Below are positions 26,927 through 35,765 of a stretch of 64,000 bases of DNA, piece after piece. Each line of letters opens with the position of its first letter. Position 1 is the first letter of the stretch. Location: contig NZ_BMVW01000003.1 of NCBI RefSeq assembly GCF_014650915.1, forward strand, positions 283,339-347,338. The letters run 5' to 3'. The notes under the pieces are model-generated. The model was given only the letters and a program-made list of their open reading frames with translations. It was not told the origin of the DNA and searched no databases. Source of the DNA: Streptomyces poonensis. Lineage in GTDB: Bacteria; Actinomycetota; Actinomycetes; Streptomycetales; Streptomycetaceae. A program made the translations under genes and the position numbers.

Positions 26927-27994
26927 TCACCACGTCTCCCCCTTCCGGACGACCATGTCCCTCGCCAGATCCGTGTTCCGGCGCCCTCCGCACAGCGCGA
27001 GCGTGTGGTCGTACTCGTCGCACAGGGTCCTCAGGACGGCCCGGACCCCGGCCTCTCCCTCGGCGGCCAGGCCCCACACCGCCGGGCGTCCGACACCGAC
27101 GGCCGCCGCGCCGAGCGCCAGCGCGACGGCGACGTCGCTGCCCCGGCGTATCCCGCCGTCCAGCAGCACCGGCACCCGGCCCGCGACGGCGCGGGCGACC
27201 GCGGGCAGGCAGTCCACGGCGGCCGGTACGGCGTCGCTCTGGCGGCCCCCGTGGTTGGACACGATCACCCCGGCCGCGCCGTGCTCGACGGCCACCGTCG
27301 CGTCCGCCGGGTGCAGCACCCCCTTGACCAGTACGGGCAGTGAGGTCATGTGCAGCAGTTCGCCGAGGTCCCGCCAGGAGAGCGACGGGGACATGGGGAT
27401 GTCGGTGAGACCGTCCGGCGGGGCGCCGGGCAGGCCGCGCATGTTCTCCGCGGCGTAGCCGGGCGGCAGGTCGGTGAACCCGTTGCGCAGGTCCCTGGTG
27501 TGCCGGCCGAACACCGGCGAGTCGACGGTGACCACCAGCGCCGTGCAGCCCGCCCGCTCGGCGCGCCGCACGAGCGCCTCGGTGACCTCCCGCCGGGGGT
27601 GCAGGTACAGCTGGAACCACACGGCCGGGTCGGCGGCCGCCTCGCGGGCCGCCGCGACGACGTCGGCGACCGCCGTGGTCGCGGCCGTCCCCGTCACCAG
27701 GACAGCGCCCTCGGCCGCGGCGGCCCGGGCCGTGGCCCGCTCGCCGCCGGGATGCAGCAGCCGGTGGAACGCGGTCGGCGCGACGACCACCGGCGCCGCC
27801 CGCCGGGCACCCGGCAGGTCGACGGCGGTGTCCCGGACCTCGCTGCCGCACAGCACCCTCGGCAGGAGGGCGTACCGGTCGAAGGCCCCCTCGTTCCCGG
27901 CGACGACGCGTTCCTCGCCCGCCCCGCCCGCCACGTAGTCGTAGTGGACGGGGTCCAGCGTCTTGCGTGCCGCGTCGTACAGGGCGCGCAGCAT
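26927..27994 (-). CDS. FMN-dependent 2-hydroxyacid oxidase/dehydrogenase
   Basis: A 355-aa protein of the glycolate/lactate/mandelate oxidase family: YDYVAGGAGEE at the N-terminus, VAPTAFHRLLHPGGE, WFQLYLH, VTVDSPV, the catalytic VSNHGGRQSD (His and Arg) and DGGIRRGSD for FMN. It oxidises an L-2-hydroxyacid to the 2-oxoacid; an aromatic hydroxyacid such as 4-hydroxymandelate or 4-hydroxyphenyllactate would suit the neighbourhood. ATG at 27992-27994 or the adjoining GTG at 27995-27997 starts the gene; the latter overlaps the preceding stop as GTGA. Longer upstream reading is only the shadow of the FAD gene tail. Confidence 0.9.
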   Translation of the reverse strand: MLRALYDAARKTLDPVHYDYVAGGAGEERVVAGNEGAFDRYALLPRVLCGSEVRDTAVDLPGARRAAPVVVAPTAFHRLLHPGGERATARAAAAEGAVLVTGTAATTAVADVVAAAREAAADPAVWFQLYLHPRREVTEALVRRAERAGCTALVVTVDSPVFGRHTRDLRNGFTDLPPGYAAENMRGLPGAPPDGLTDIPMSPSLSWRDLGELLHMTSLPVLVKGVLHPADATVAVEHGAAGVIVSNHGGRQSDAVPAAVDCLPAVARAVAGRVPVLLDGGIRRGSDVAVALALGAAAVGVGRPAVWGLAAEGEAGVRAVLRTLCDEYDHTLALCGGRRNTDLARDMVVRKGETW

Positions 27995-29610
27995 CACGGG
28001 GCCACCGGAGCCACCGGGGCCACCGGGGCGGCCGGGGCGGCCGGGTTGAGGTGGTCGGTGAGGAAGGCGCGCAGCGGGGCGCGGTGGACCTCCTCGCTGT
28101 CCCACTCGTTCTCCAGGTTCTCCGTGAGGTGGTGCTCGGAGACGAACTCGCCGCCCCGGTACCAGCGGACGACCGGGTGCAGATAGCGGCCGTCGAGACC
28201 CTGCACGTCCTGCTGGGACTTGCGGCCCGCGGTTACGTCGAAGGGGTCCACCCGGTCGTGGTCCGCCCCGTACTCCAGGGTGATCACCGCGTGGGCGGCC
28301 ACCTCCCCGAAGTCACCGGCGCGCACGGCGTCCGGCACATGGCGGACGGGCACCTCCTCGGCGTAGCGCATCGTGCCGTCCGGGGCGACGAGCAGGACGT
28401 CGCCGAGGACGGCGAACTGCTGCCACAGCGCGGAGGACCGGTTGACCCGGGTGACGACCGCGTCGACGGCCCGCTCCACGGCGTCCCCGAGCTCCGCGGC
28501 CGGCCAGTCCTCGCCGTGATGGCGCTTGCGCAGCGCCCGGTGCAGTGCGCGGACCATGTAGCGGAAGCCGTGGATGAAGCCGGTCGTGGACTTCTTGAAG
28601 TCGGGTCCCTGGGTGATCGTCCCGGCGAAGTACAGGCCGGGCACGTTGACCGACTCGCCGACGGGTGTGAGGGCCGGGAAACGGCCGTCGACGATCAGAT
28701 CCGGTACGCAGCTGTCGTCGAAGACCGAGGTGTCGAACCGGAAACCGGTCGCGACGATCACCCGGTCGTAGCGGATGTCCTTGACCACCTCGTCGACCCG
28801 CTCGAAGGCGACCGGCACGGAGAAGCCGCCGTCCGCGTCCCGGCGGATCTCCAGCACCCGCCCGTCGAGGAGCGCGTTCTGCGACTTCAGCTGGTAGCTG
28901 TCCAGGAAGTTGTTGTTCACCGCGCGCAGATGCCCGACGTAGTGGGACTGCCACGCCAGCCGCAGCGAGCCCGAGCCGACGACGTGGATGACCGACGCGG
29001 TCTCCATCAGGCTGTCGGCCGTCTCGAAGGCTGAGTTGCCCCGCCCGATGATCAGCACCCGCTGACCGGTGAAGGACTCCGGGTCGGGGTCGAACGTGTC
29101 GTAGCGTTCGGCGAGTTCGATGCCCGGGACGGACGGCAGGTTGGGCAGGGACACCCCGGTGGCGATCACCAGACGCCGTGCCCGCCAGGTCTTCCCGGTG
29201 TGGTCGGTGACGGTGAATCCGTCACCGTCGCCGTCACCGTCGCGGGACACCTTCTCCACGGCGGTGTCGTACTCCACCCGCGCCCCGGTCCGGGTGGCGA
29301 AGTCCGACAGGTAGCGGACCATGTCGTCGGCCGGCGGGAAGTAGCGCGGGCTGTACCGGGTGAACAGCAGCTCGGGGTCGTCGCTCAGCAGGGAGTTCCA
29401 GTCCATCCGCAGCCGCAGCTCCGGATCGTCGTACCCGGTGTGCACCTTGTTGATCGAGATGAGTGTGCGGTGCCGGGGGAACCGGGTGAAGAAGGTGCCC
29501 GGTCCGCTGCCGCGCTCCAGTACGACGTAGTCCGCACCGTCACGCTCCAGGAAGGCGGCGAGCTGTAGTCCCGCCGGTCCCGCTCCGATGATCAGGTAGT
29601 CGTGCGTCAT
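27994..29610 (-). CDS. FAD/NAD(P)-dependent monooxygenase-like oxidoreductase (copy 2)
   Basis: A 538-aa paralogue of the flavoprotein at 21098-22660 with the same FAD motif (IIGAGPAGLQ), NAD(P) motif (VLIIGRGNSAFE) and GLYFAGTITQ loop. The C-terminus adds a Pro/Ala/Val repeat tail (PVAPVAPVAP). The start at 29608-29610 was chosen because it places the same DYLIIGAGPAG in the same position as copy 1, and because the palindrome and -10 spacing match copy 1 exactly. It heads the minus-strand operon FAD, FMN oxidase, P450, antiporter. The two copies probably act on related intermediates. Confidence 0.88.
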   Translation of the reverse strand: MTHDYLIIGAGPAGLQLAAFLERDGADYVVLERGSGPGTFFTRFPRHRTLISINKVHTGYDDPELRLRMDWNSLLSDDPELLFTRYSPRYFPPADDMVRYLSDFATRTGARVEYDTAVEKVSRDGDGDGDGFTVTDHTGKTWRARRLVIATGVSLPNLPSVPGIELAERYDTFDPDPESFTGQRVLIIGRGNSAFETADSLMETASVIHVVGSGSLRLAWQSHYVGHLRAVNNNFLDSYQLKSQNALLDGRVLEIRRDADGGFSVPVAFERVDEVVKDIRYDRVIVATGFRFDTSVFDDSCVPDLIVDGRFPALTPVGESVNVPGLYFAGTITQGPDFKKSTTGFIHGFRYMVRALHRALRKRHHGEDWPAAELGDAVERAVDAVVTRVNRSSALWQQFAVLGDVLLVAPDGTMRYAEEVPVRHVPDAVRAGDFGEVAAHAVITLEYGADHDRVDPFDVTAGRKSQQDVQGLDGRYLHPVVRWYRGGEFVSEHHLTENLENEWDSEEVHRAPLRAFLTDHLNPAAPAAPVAPVAPVAP

Positions 29611-29617
29611 GGCCCGG

Positions 29618-29665
29618 AAGCTATCCACCCGTTTTCAGAGCGCTCTGAGATTGCCTGTCTACGGT
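29618..29665. promoter_or_regulatory. Bidirectional palindromic operator with two leaderless promoters
   Basis: TCAGAGCGCTCTGA (29635-29648) is a perfect 14-bp palindrome midway between two divergent genes. Exactly 24 nt separate it from the GTG of the ammonia-lyase (29673) on one side and from the ATG of the FAD gene (29610) on the other. A -10-like TACGGT (29660-29665, plus) and TAGCTT (29618-29623, minus) both lie at spacer positions 12-17, 7 nt before each start codon. The layout implies one dimeric regulator over both -35 regions and leaderless transcripts. Confidence 0.75.
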
Positions 29666-29672
29666 TCCGGTC

Positions 29673-31202
29673 GTGCTGACCACCACGGACACCGTCCAGC
29701 TCACCGCCCCACCGGACCCCGCCGCCCTCCGCCGCGCGGCGGCACCGCTCACCGTCACCGTGGACGACGAGGCCCGCGCGCGTATCGACCGCGGCCGGAG
29801 CTTCTTCCACGCCCTGCGGCACGGCGACGGCGGCGAGGAGCGCCGGATCTACGGCGCCGACACCGGCTTCGGCGCGCTCGTCGGCTACGCCGGCCGCAGC
29901 GACGAGGCCGACCAGTGCGACAACACCCTGGCCCACCTCGGCGCCGGCCAGGGCCCGGACCTGCCGCACGAGATCGTGCGCGGCGCGCTGCTGCTGCGCA
30001 CCTGGTCCCTCGCCCAGGGGTACTCAGGGGTGTCCGCCGAGGTCGTCGAGCGGCTCGCCGCGATGTTCGCCACGACGTTCTCGCCCGCCGTCCCCCGCTA
30101 CGGCTCCGTCGGTGCGAGCGGTGACCTGATCCCGCTCGCCTATGCCACCCAGGCGCTGCGCGGCCGGGGACACGCCTACCTGGACGGTGCCCGCAGGCCG
30201 GCCGCCGAGGCGCTGGCCGCCGCCGGGCTGCGCCCGCTCGCCCTGGACGGCCGGGACGCGCTCGCCCTCGTCAACGGCACCTCCGTCACCACCGCCGCCC
30301 TGGCCCTGGCCCACGACGCCGTCCGCGCCGCGCACCGCTCGCTCGCGGCGCTCACCTGCCTGCTGGCCGACCTCCTCGGCTGCGACCCCGGCTTCCTCGA
30401 CGAGGACCTGCTGCGCGCCTACGGCCACCCCGGCGCCGTCGACGTCGGCGCGCGCATGCGGCACACGCTCACCGGCAGCACGCCCTCCGGCACCCGGCCG
30501 CTGCAGGAGCCGTACAGCATCCGCTGCGCCCCACAGCTGCTCGGCGCGGCGGAGGACGCCCTGCGCTACGTCGACGGCGTGGTCGCCGCGGACCTCGGCG
30601 GGGTCAGCGACAACCCGCTGTTCTTCCCCGAGGGCGCCGAGGACGCCGAGGGCGACGGCACGGGGAAGGTGGTGCACGGCGGCAACTTCTTCGGGCAGCC
30701 CGCCGCGTTCGCCGCCGACCTGCTCGCCACTGTCACCGCCCAGCTCGGCAACCTCGCCGAGCGCCAGCTCGACCTGCTGGTGGACCCGGCGCGCAACAGC
30801 GGACTGCCGCCGATGCTCGCCACCGCACCGGGCCTCCAGCACGGCCTGCAGGGCGTGCAGCTGGCCACCACCTCCTTCGTCGCGGAGATCCGCCGCGCCG
30901 CGGCCCCGGCCGGGATGCAGAGCCTGCCGACCAACCTGCACAACCAGGACGTCGTCCCGTTCGGCACCCAGGCGGCCCTGCGCTCCTACGACATGGCGGA
31001 GCTGCTCGGCCTGCTGTGCGGGTCGCTCGCGCTCGGCCTGCGCCAGGCCGTCCACGTCGGAGCCCGCCACCCCACCGCGCCCCGGTGCGGCGAACTCCTC
31101 GACGCCCTCGCCGACACGGTCCCCCCGGTCGACCCGGACCGCCCCCTGGACGCGGACGTCCGTGCCGCGGCGCGTCTGCTCAGCACCCGTGCCCGGTCCT
31201 GA
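29673..31202 (+). CDS. MIO-type aromatic amino acid ammonia-lyase (probable tyrosine ammonia-lyase)
   Basis: A 509-aa lyase of the HAL/PAL/TAL family. GSVGASGDLIPLA contains the Ala-Ser-Gly that forms the MIO electrophile, IYGADTGFG holds the catalytic Tyr, and NGTSVTTA, QEPYSIRCAPQ and SDNPLFF are the other family blocks. In the selectivity loop the sequence reads NTLAHLGAGQG: a His-Leu pair is known to favour tyrosine in bacterial TALs (phenylalanine enzymes have Phe-Leu, histidase Ser-His). p-Coumarate is therefore the expected product, although an aminomutase cannot be excluded. GTG start, leaderless promoter. It converges with and overlaps the histidine kinase gene by 23 bp. Confidence 0.9.
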   Translation: MLTTTDTVQLTAPPDPAALRRAAAPLTVTVDDEARARIDRGRSFFHALRHGDGGEERRIYGADTGFGALVGYAGRSDEADQCDNTLAHLGAGQGPDLPHEIVRGALLLRTWSLAQGYSGVSAEVVERLAAMFATTFSPAVPRYGSVGASGDLIPLAYATQALRGRGHAYLDGARRPAAEALAAAGLRPLALDGRDALALVNGTSVTTAALALAHDAVRAAHRSLAALTCLLADLLGCDPGFLDEDLLRAYGHPGAVDVGARMRHTLTGSTPSGTRPLQEPYSIRCAPQLLGAAEDALRYVDGVVAADLGGVSDNPLFFPEGAEDAEGDGTGKVVHGGNFFGQPAAFAADLLATVTAQLGNLAERQLDLLVDPARNSGLPPMLATAPGLQHGLQGVQLATTSFVAEIRRAAAPAGMQSLPTNLHNQDVVPFGTQAALRSYDMAELLGLLCGSLALGLRQAVHVGARHPTAPRCGELLDALADTVPPVDPDRPLDADVRAAARLLSTRARS

Positions 31203-32445
31203 CCGGACGACGAGCCGCGTGCGCCGTGGGAGGGGGGCCGTGCTCCGGGAGCCGGATGGTGAACCGGGCGCCGTGCCCCGGGCGGCCGGTGGCGGCGACC
31301 GTGCCGCCGTGGTGCGTGACCACCTCCCGCAGCAGCGCGAGGCCCAGTCCGTACCGGCCGCCGTCGCCGCCCCGGTGGAACCGGTCGAACAGCCGCTCCG
31401 CCTCGGCGGTTTCGAAACCGGGCCCGGTGTCCGTCACGGTCAGCTCGACCCTGCCACCGCCGACGCGCACGAGCGCCACCTCGATCCGCCCGCCCGGCGG
31501 GGTGTGGCCGATCGCGTTGGACAGCAGCTCGCCGACGGCGCGGCGCAGCGCGGACTCGACGCCGTCGACGAACAGCGGGTGCGGCGGACCGTCCACGGCG
31601 ACAGTGAGGCGGCCGTCCCGCGTCCGGTCCGACTCCTCGGCGACCACCGACCGGGCCAGCGCCACCAGATCGACCGGCCGGTGTTCCGCCCGCCGCGCCG
31701 GGCCCGCCGTGAGGCTCGCGGACAGCAGCAGGTCGTCGAGCACCTCGCCGAGCCGGCCGACCGAACCGACCAGCCGGGCCAGACCGTCGCGGTGCGGGGC
31801 CGGCAAGTCTGCGGCGGCCGCCTGCCGCGACAGCACCTGCACCCGCGTGTACACCTGGGTGACCGGGGTGCGCAGTTCGTGACTGGCGTCCGTGACGAAC
31901 CGGCGCTGCCGGCCGAGCGCCTCGGCCAGCGGGGCCACGGACAGGCGGCCGAGGACCACTCCGGTGACGGCCGCGGCGAGGAGACCGACCGCCTCCGCGA
32001 CGCCCAGCGCGTACCACAGGTGGGTGCGGTCGGCCAGTTGGTAGCGCATGTCGAACACCGCTTGCACCACGTGCCCGTCCGCCCTGGCCTGCGTGCGCAC
32101 CAGGTAGACCGTGTCGTCACGCCGTACGGTGCGCTCCACGGCGTCGTGGGTGCGGCGCACCTGGTCCAGGTCGGCGCGCACCGGGAACCCGGCCGGGCCG
32201 TTCCGGGGCGCCGTCACACCGGGCGCGTACAGCCAGGTGCATCCCGGCGGACTCGACAGGTCGCCGCGTGCAGCGCCGTAGCGCAGCTCCCGCCACACCT
32301 GCTCGTTCTGCGCCCGCGTCATCACCATGCTCGCGGTGCTTCCGACGATCACGACCAGCAGCGTGATGATCACGCCGGTGAGCACGGCGATCCGCAGCCG
32401 CGCCCGGTGCACCACCGCCCACTCCCCGTGGACCGACGCCCTCAC
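31180..32445 (-). CDS. Sensor histidine kinase (OmpR-type pair)
   Basis: A 421-aa kinase: a transmembrane helix near residues 18-38, an extracytoplasmic sensor region of about 110 residues, a second helix near 155-175, then DASHELRTPVTQV with the phospho-His, N box ELLSNAIGHTPPGG, G1 DTGPGFE and G2 GLGLALLREV. The GTG start at 32443-32445 overlaps the response regulator stop as GTGA. As the partner of the regulator at 32442-33122 it may control the aromatic cluster next to it, but it might equally be an independent system. Confidence 0.9.
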   Translation of the reverse strand: MRASVHGEWAVVHRARLRIAVLTGVIITLLVVIVGSTASMVMTRAQNEQVWRELRYGAARGDLSSPPGCTWLYAPGVTAPRNGPAGFPVRADLDQVRRTHDAVERTVRRDDTVYLVRTQARADGHVVQAVFDMRYQLADRTHLWYALGVAEAVGLLAAAVTGVVLGRLSVAPLAEALGRQRRFVTDASHELRTPVTQVYTRVQVLSRQAAAADLPAPHRDGLARLVGSVGRLGEVLDDLLLSASLTAGPARRAEHRPVDLVALARSVVAEESDRTRDGRLTVAVDGPPHPLFVDGVESALRRAVGELLSNAIGHTPPGGRIEVALVRVGGGRVELTVTDTGPGFETAEAERLFDRFHRGGDGGRYGLGLALLREVVTHHGGTVAATGRPGHGARFTIRLPEHGPPPTAHAARRPVRTGHGC

Positions 32446-33122
32446 AGCGCGCCCAGCCGGTAGCCGAGTCCGCGGACCGTGCGCACCACCCGCCGGCCGA
32501 GCTTGCGGCGCAGGTAGTAGACGTAGGTGTCGACGATGGACGACGCGGGCGCCTCCTGGAAGACCATCCGGCGCAGCTCCGCCCGCGGATACACGGTGTC
32601 GGGGCGCGAGGCGAGCACCCACAGCAGGGCGAACTCCCGCGCGGTGAGGGGGACCCGCTCGCCGTCGGCGAGCTCGACCTCCCGGTGACCGACGTACAGG
32701 TGCCCCGAGCCGATCCGCAGCACGTCGGTGCCGTCGAGCGCCCGTCTGCACAACGCCCTTAATCGGGCGCTGAGCTCGTCGATCTCGAACGGCTTGACCA
32801 GGTAGTCGTCGGCACCGGCGTCCAGGCCGTCGACCCGGTCGTGCACGGTGCCCATCGCGGTCAGCAGCAACACCGGCGTGCGCACCGCGCGGGACCGCAG
32901 CCGGGTCAGCAGGTCCAGTCCGTCCAGCACCGGCAGCCGCCGGTCGACGACGAGCACGTCGTACTGCCGGGTGAGGCCGAGGTGCAGACCGCGTTGGCCG
33001 TCGGTCGCGACGTCGACCGCGTACCCCTCGTCCCGCAGCATCCCGGAGAGCATGGTGACCAGTTCCTGGTCGTCCTCGACCAACAGCAGCCGCCACGGAC
33101 TTCGCGCACCTTCACGTGACAC
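32442..33122 (-). CDS. OmpR/PhoB-family response regulator
   Basis: A 226-aa two-domain regulator. The receiver has VEDD acidic pair, phospho-acceptor Asp in VLVVDRRLP, Thr in LLLTAMG and the conserved Lys in DDYLVKPF; the C-terminal winged helix has LTAREFALL and VDTYVYYLRRKL. The GTG start at 33120-33122 is preceded by GGGGAG 7 nt upstream. Its target is not known; genes of the aromatic cluster and the divergent GH43 gene are candidates by position. Confidence 0.92.
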   Translation of the reverse strand: MSREGARSPWRLLLVEDDQELVTMLSGMLRDEGYAVDVATDGQRGLHLGLTRQYDVLVVDRRLPVLDGLDLLTRLRSRAVRTPVLLLTAMGTVHDRVDGLDAGADDYLVKPFEIDELSARLRALCRRALDGTDVLRIGSGHLYVGHREVELADGERVPLTAREFALLWVLASRPDTVYPRAELRRMVFQEAPASSIVDTYVYYLRRKLGRRVVRTVRGLGYRLGAL

Positions 33123-33478
33123 CTTTGCACTCCCCTCGCCCCCCGCTGCCTGTCAACGCCCGCGCACGGCACAGGAGTTCCGCCATGAAGGGCGCGGCCG
33201 AACGAGGCTTCGATCGGCTTGATCACGTTAGCGTGGGCCTCCGCCGTAGCGACCTGGAAAGCGCCTCGACGATCGTCGGGGCGAGCACCACTCGGAGCCC
33301 GGAAGTCATGGGCCGCCGCCCCGCCCACGGTGCCGTCCCGCCCGCGGTACCGCCCCGCCCGCGATGCCGCCCCGAACCGGCGCGGCGCCCGGACCGCAAA
33401 CCAAACGGACAACCGAGAACCGAACGCTCGCCTAGACTCGCTTGCCGGCGCCCGGCGGCTCGAAGGGACGACATCTCC
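33123..33478. other. Divergent intergenic region, OmpR regulator / GH43 gene
   Basis: About 355 bp without a supported gene. It must hold the promoters of both flanking genes. A TAGACT (33433-33438) could be the GH43 -10 element, with no clear -35. I see no strong palindrome here. Confidence 0.4.
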
Positions 33479-35014
33479 ATGCACATGTACGACAACCCTG
33501 TGATCAGCGGGTTCCACCCCGATCCGAGCGTGTGCCGGGTCGGTGACGACTACTACCTGGTGTGCTCCAGCTTCGAGTACTTCCCCGGGCTGCCGCTCTT
33601 CCACAGCAAGGACCTCGTGCACTGGGAGCAGATCGGCAACGTGCTCGACCGCCCCGGGCAACTGCCGCTGCCCCTCCCCGGCGCCAAGGCGTCCGGAGGC
33701 CTCTACGCCCCCACGATCCGCCATCACGACGGCCGCTACTGGGTCATCAACACCAATATCAATGGCGGCGGCAACTTCGTCGTCTCGGCCGAGCGGCCCG
33801 AGGGGCCGTGGAGCGACCCCGTGTGGATCGACCTGTCCGGGATCGACCCCGACCTGGCGTGGGAGGAGGACGGCACCTGCTGGTGCGCCTTCTCCGGCCC
33901 CGAAGGCGGCATCAACATGGCCCGGATCGACCCGGTCAAGGGCGAGGTACTGGAGGGGCCCTTCCCCACGTGGTCGGGCAGCGGCCTCAAGTACCCCGAA
34001 GCGCCGCACCTCTACCGCATCGGCGACTGGTGGTACCTGCTGATCGCGGAAGGCGGCACGGAACGCGGCCACAGCGTGTCCATGGCCCGCAGCCGCTCGC
34101 CGCGCGGCCCCTGGGAGGGCGCACCCGCCAACCCCCTGCTGTCCCACAGCGGTACCGCCCGCTCCATCCAGAACACCGGCCACGCCGACCTGGTCGAGGC
34201 TCCCGACGGCAGCTGGTGGATGGTACTGCTCGGCGTCCGCCCCCGCGGCTTCACGCCCGACGTGCACGTGCTCGGCCGCGAGACGTTCCTGACCCCCGTG
34301 GAGTGGGACGAGGACGGCTGGCCCGTCGTCGCGCCCGTTCCCGAGACCCACGCGGCCCCGGGCGGTGCCTGGCACCCCGTTGCGGCCCCGCCCGCCCGCG
34401 ACGACTTCGACCGGCCCGCTCTCGCGCCGCACTGGATCTCACCGTTCGCCCGCCCGGAGAGCTCCTGGTCGCTCACCGAACGCCCTGGCCGGCTGGTCCT
34501 CAACGCCACCGGCCCCACCCTCGACCGCCCCGGATACACCTTCGTCGGCCGCCGCCAGCAGCACCACGACTGCCGCGTCACCGCCATGACCGACCCGGGC
34601 ACGGGACGCGGTGGTCTGTGCGTACGCCTGGACGAGGCCCACCATTACGAGGTCGAGGCCGGAAACGGGGAGATCCGCGTCGCCGCCCGCATCGGACCAC
34701 TGCGCCAGACCGTGGCCCGCCGGCCGGCCCCGGCCGGGCCGCTGCCCCTCACCGTGACGATCCGCACGTCAGCCCTCGTGCCCGCGTCACCCGCACTCAC
34801 CGACGGCGGCACCACGGGCCCCGACACCATCGCCTTCTGGCTCGGCGATCCCGACGCTCCGGACGCCCGGCCGCTCGCCGAACTGGACGGACGCTACCTG
34901 TCCACCGAGGTCGCCTGCGGCTTCACCGGCCGAGTGATCGGCATGTACGCCACCGAGGGCGCGGTCGCCTTCGACTGGTTCGAGTACACCCCGACCCCCG
35001 CGCCGTCCGCGTGA
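33479..35014 (+). CDS. Glycoside hydrolase family 43 beta-xylosidase/arabinofuranosidase-like
   Basis: A 511-aa GH43 enzyme with the five-bladed catalytic domain at about residues 5-310 and a C-terminal beta-sandwich of the xylosidase type (about 325-505). The catalytic base Asp lies in SGFHPDPSV, the pKa-modulating Asp in GIDPDLAWEEDG, and the general acid Glu in KYPEAPHLYR. No signal peptide is visible, so it acts on imported oligosaccharides in the cytoplasm. The start at 33479-33481 follows GAAGGGAC; the frame is open further upstream but without codon bias. No sugar transporter is nearby. Confidence 0.92.
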   Translation: MHMYDNPVISGFHPDPSVCRVGDDYYLVCSSFEYFPGLPLFHSKDLVHWEQIGNVLDRPGQLPLPLPGAKASGGLYAPTIRHHDGRYWVINTNINGGGNFVVSAERPEGPWSDPVWIDLSGIDPDLAWEEDGTCWCAFSGPEGGINMARIDPVKGEVLEGPFPTWSGSGLKYPEAPHLYRIGDWWYLLIAEGGTERGHSVSMARSRSPRGPWEGAPANPLLSHSGTARSIQNTGHADLVEAPDGSWWMVLLGVRPRGFTPDVHVLGRETFLTPVEWDEDGWPVVAPVPETHAAPGGAWHPVAAPPARDDFDRPALAPHWISPFARPESSWSLTERPGRLVLNATGPTLDRPGYTFVGRRQQHHDCRVTAMTDPGTGRGGLCVRLDEAHHYEVEAGNGEIRVAARIGPLRQTVARRPAPAGPLPLTVTIRTSALVPASPALTDGGTTGPDTIAFWLGDPDAPDARPLAELDGRYLSTEVACGFTGRVIGMYATEGAVAFDWFEYTPTPAPSA

Positions 35015-35156
35015 CGCCCGGCGTGCGGGCGGGTGCCACACCCTGCTGGGCACCCGTCCGCAGCCGACTGACCCGCCCCCGGCCGAGGTGCCTCCCCGAC
35101 ACCACGTCAGCGGCGTGGCCGTGCTCAGCCGCTGGGCCGACTAGGAGGAGAGGACC

Positions 35157-35578
35157 GTGGCGGATCTCGGCCTGTTGACCACGCCGACGTCCGCCGCCAA
35201 CGACACCGACGTACCCGAACGGCTGCGTGATCTCATACCTCGGCCGTACGGCGAACAGCCGAACAGCCCGGTCCGGTTCTTCCGCAGGAACCGTCCACTC
35301 GCTTCGCCCGGCAGCCGACAGCCGCGGACCACTTCGAGGCGTTCCTCAACGGGATGGACTTCACTGACGGGGACGCGCAGCGGGCGATGCCGGCCGCACA
35401 GATCGCCGATGTCATCAAGACACAGGACCAGCACGAGACGGCCGAGGACATACCGCGCAGATTCATGCCTTCCGCGAGTACCAGGCCGGACGCCGGCGAG
35501 CCGTCGGCTTCCGCAGACGACACGACCGACGAGAGGCCCGGTTCCTGGCCTGACGAGGAGGAGAACAATGGACAGTGA
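35157..35578 (+). pseudogene. Small acidic gene with an apparent frameshift, unknown family
   Basis: A GTG at 35157 has an excellent ribosome binding site (AGGAGGAGAGG) and begins a coding-like stretch (MADLGLLTTPTS, then VPERLRDLIPRPYG) that turns to nonsense after about 50 codons. Near 35295 a second frame takes over with coding-like sequence (DHFEAFLNGMDFTDGDAQ to EEENNGQ) ending at 35578. One frameshift would join them into a protein of about 140 residues. I do not recognise it. It could also be two small overlapping genes. Confidence 0.4.
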
Positions 35579-35765
35579 GCCGGCTGCTCCGGCGGCGTCA
35601 GGAGCGACCACTTCGGTCTCGCCCGGTTGGGCACGGCATCACTCTCAGCCGTTGCTTCGACACACCCCATCCAGGCAGTTGCCGGCCCGGTGTCTCAGGT
35701 CACCAGGCCGTGCCGGTAGGCGTAGACGACGGCCTGGACGCGGTCGCGCAGGTCGAGCTTGGTGA
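35568..35765 (+). CDS. Possible small ORF overlapping the 3' end of the preceding gene
   Basis: An ATG at 35568, preceded by GAGGAGGAGAAC, opens a 65-codon frame (MDSEPAAPAASGATT...). It overlaps the preceding gene end by 11 bp and runs into the opposite-strand response regulator. The good ribosome binding site and overlap suggest a coupled small protein, but the C-terminal part is only Arg/Gly-rich antisense sequence. No family is recognised. Confidence 0.25.
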   Translation: MDSEPAAPAASGATTSVSPGWARHHSQPLLRHTPSRQLPARCLRSPGRAGRRRRRPGRGRAGRAW

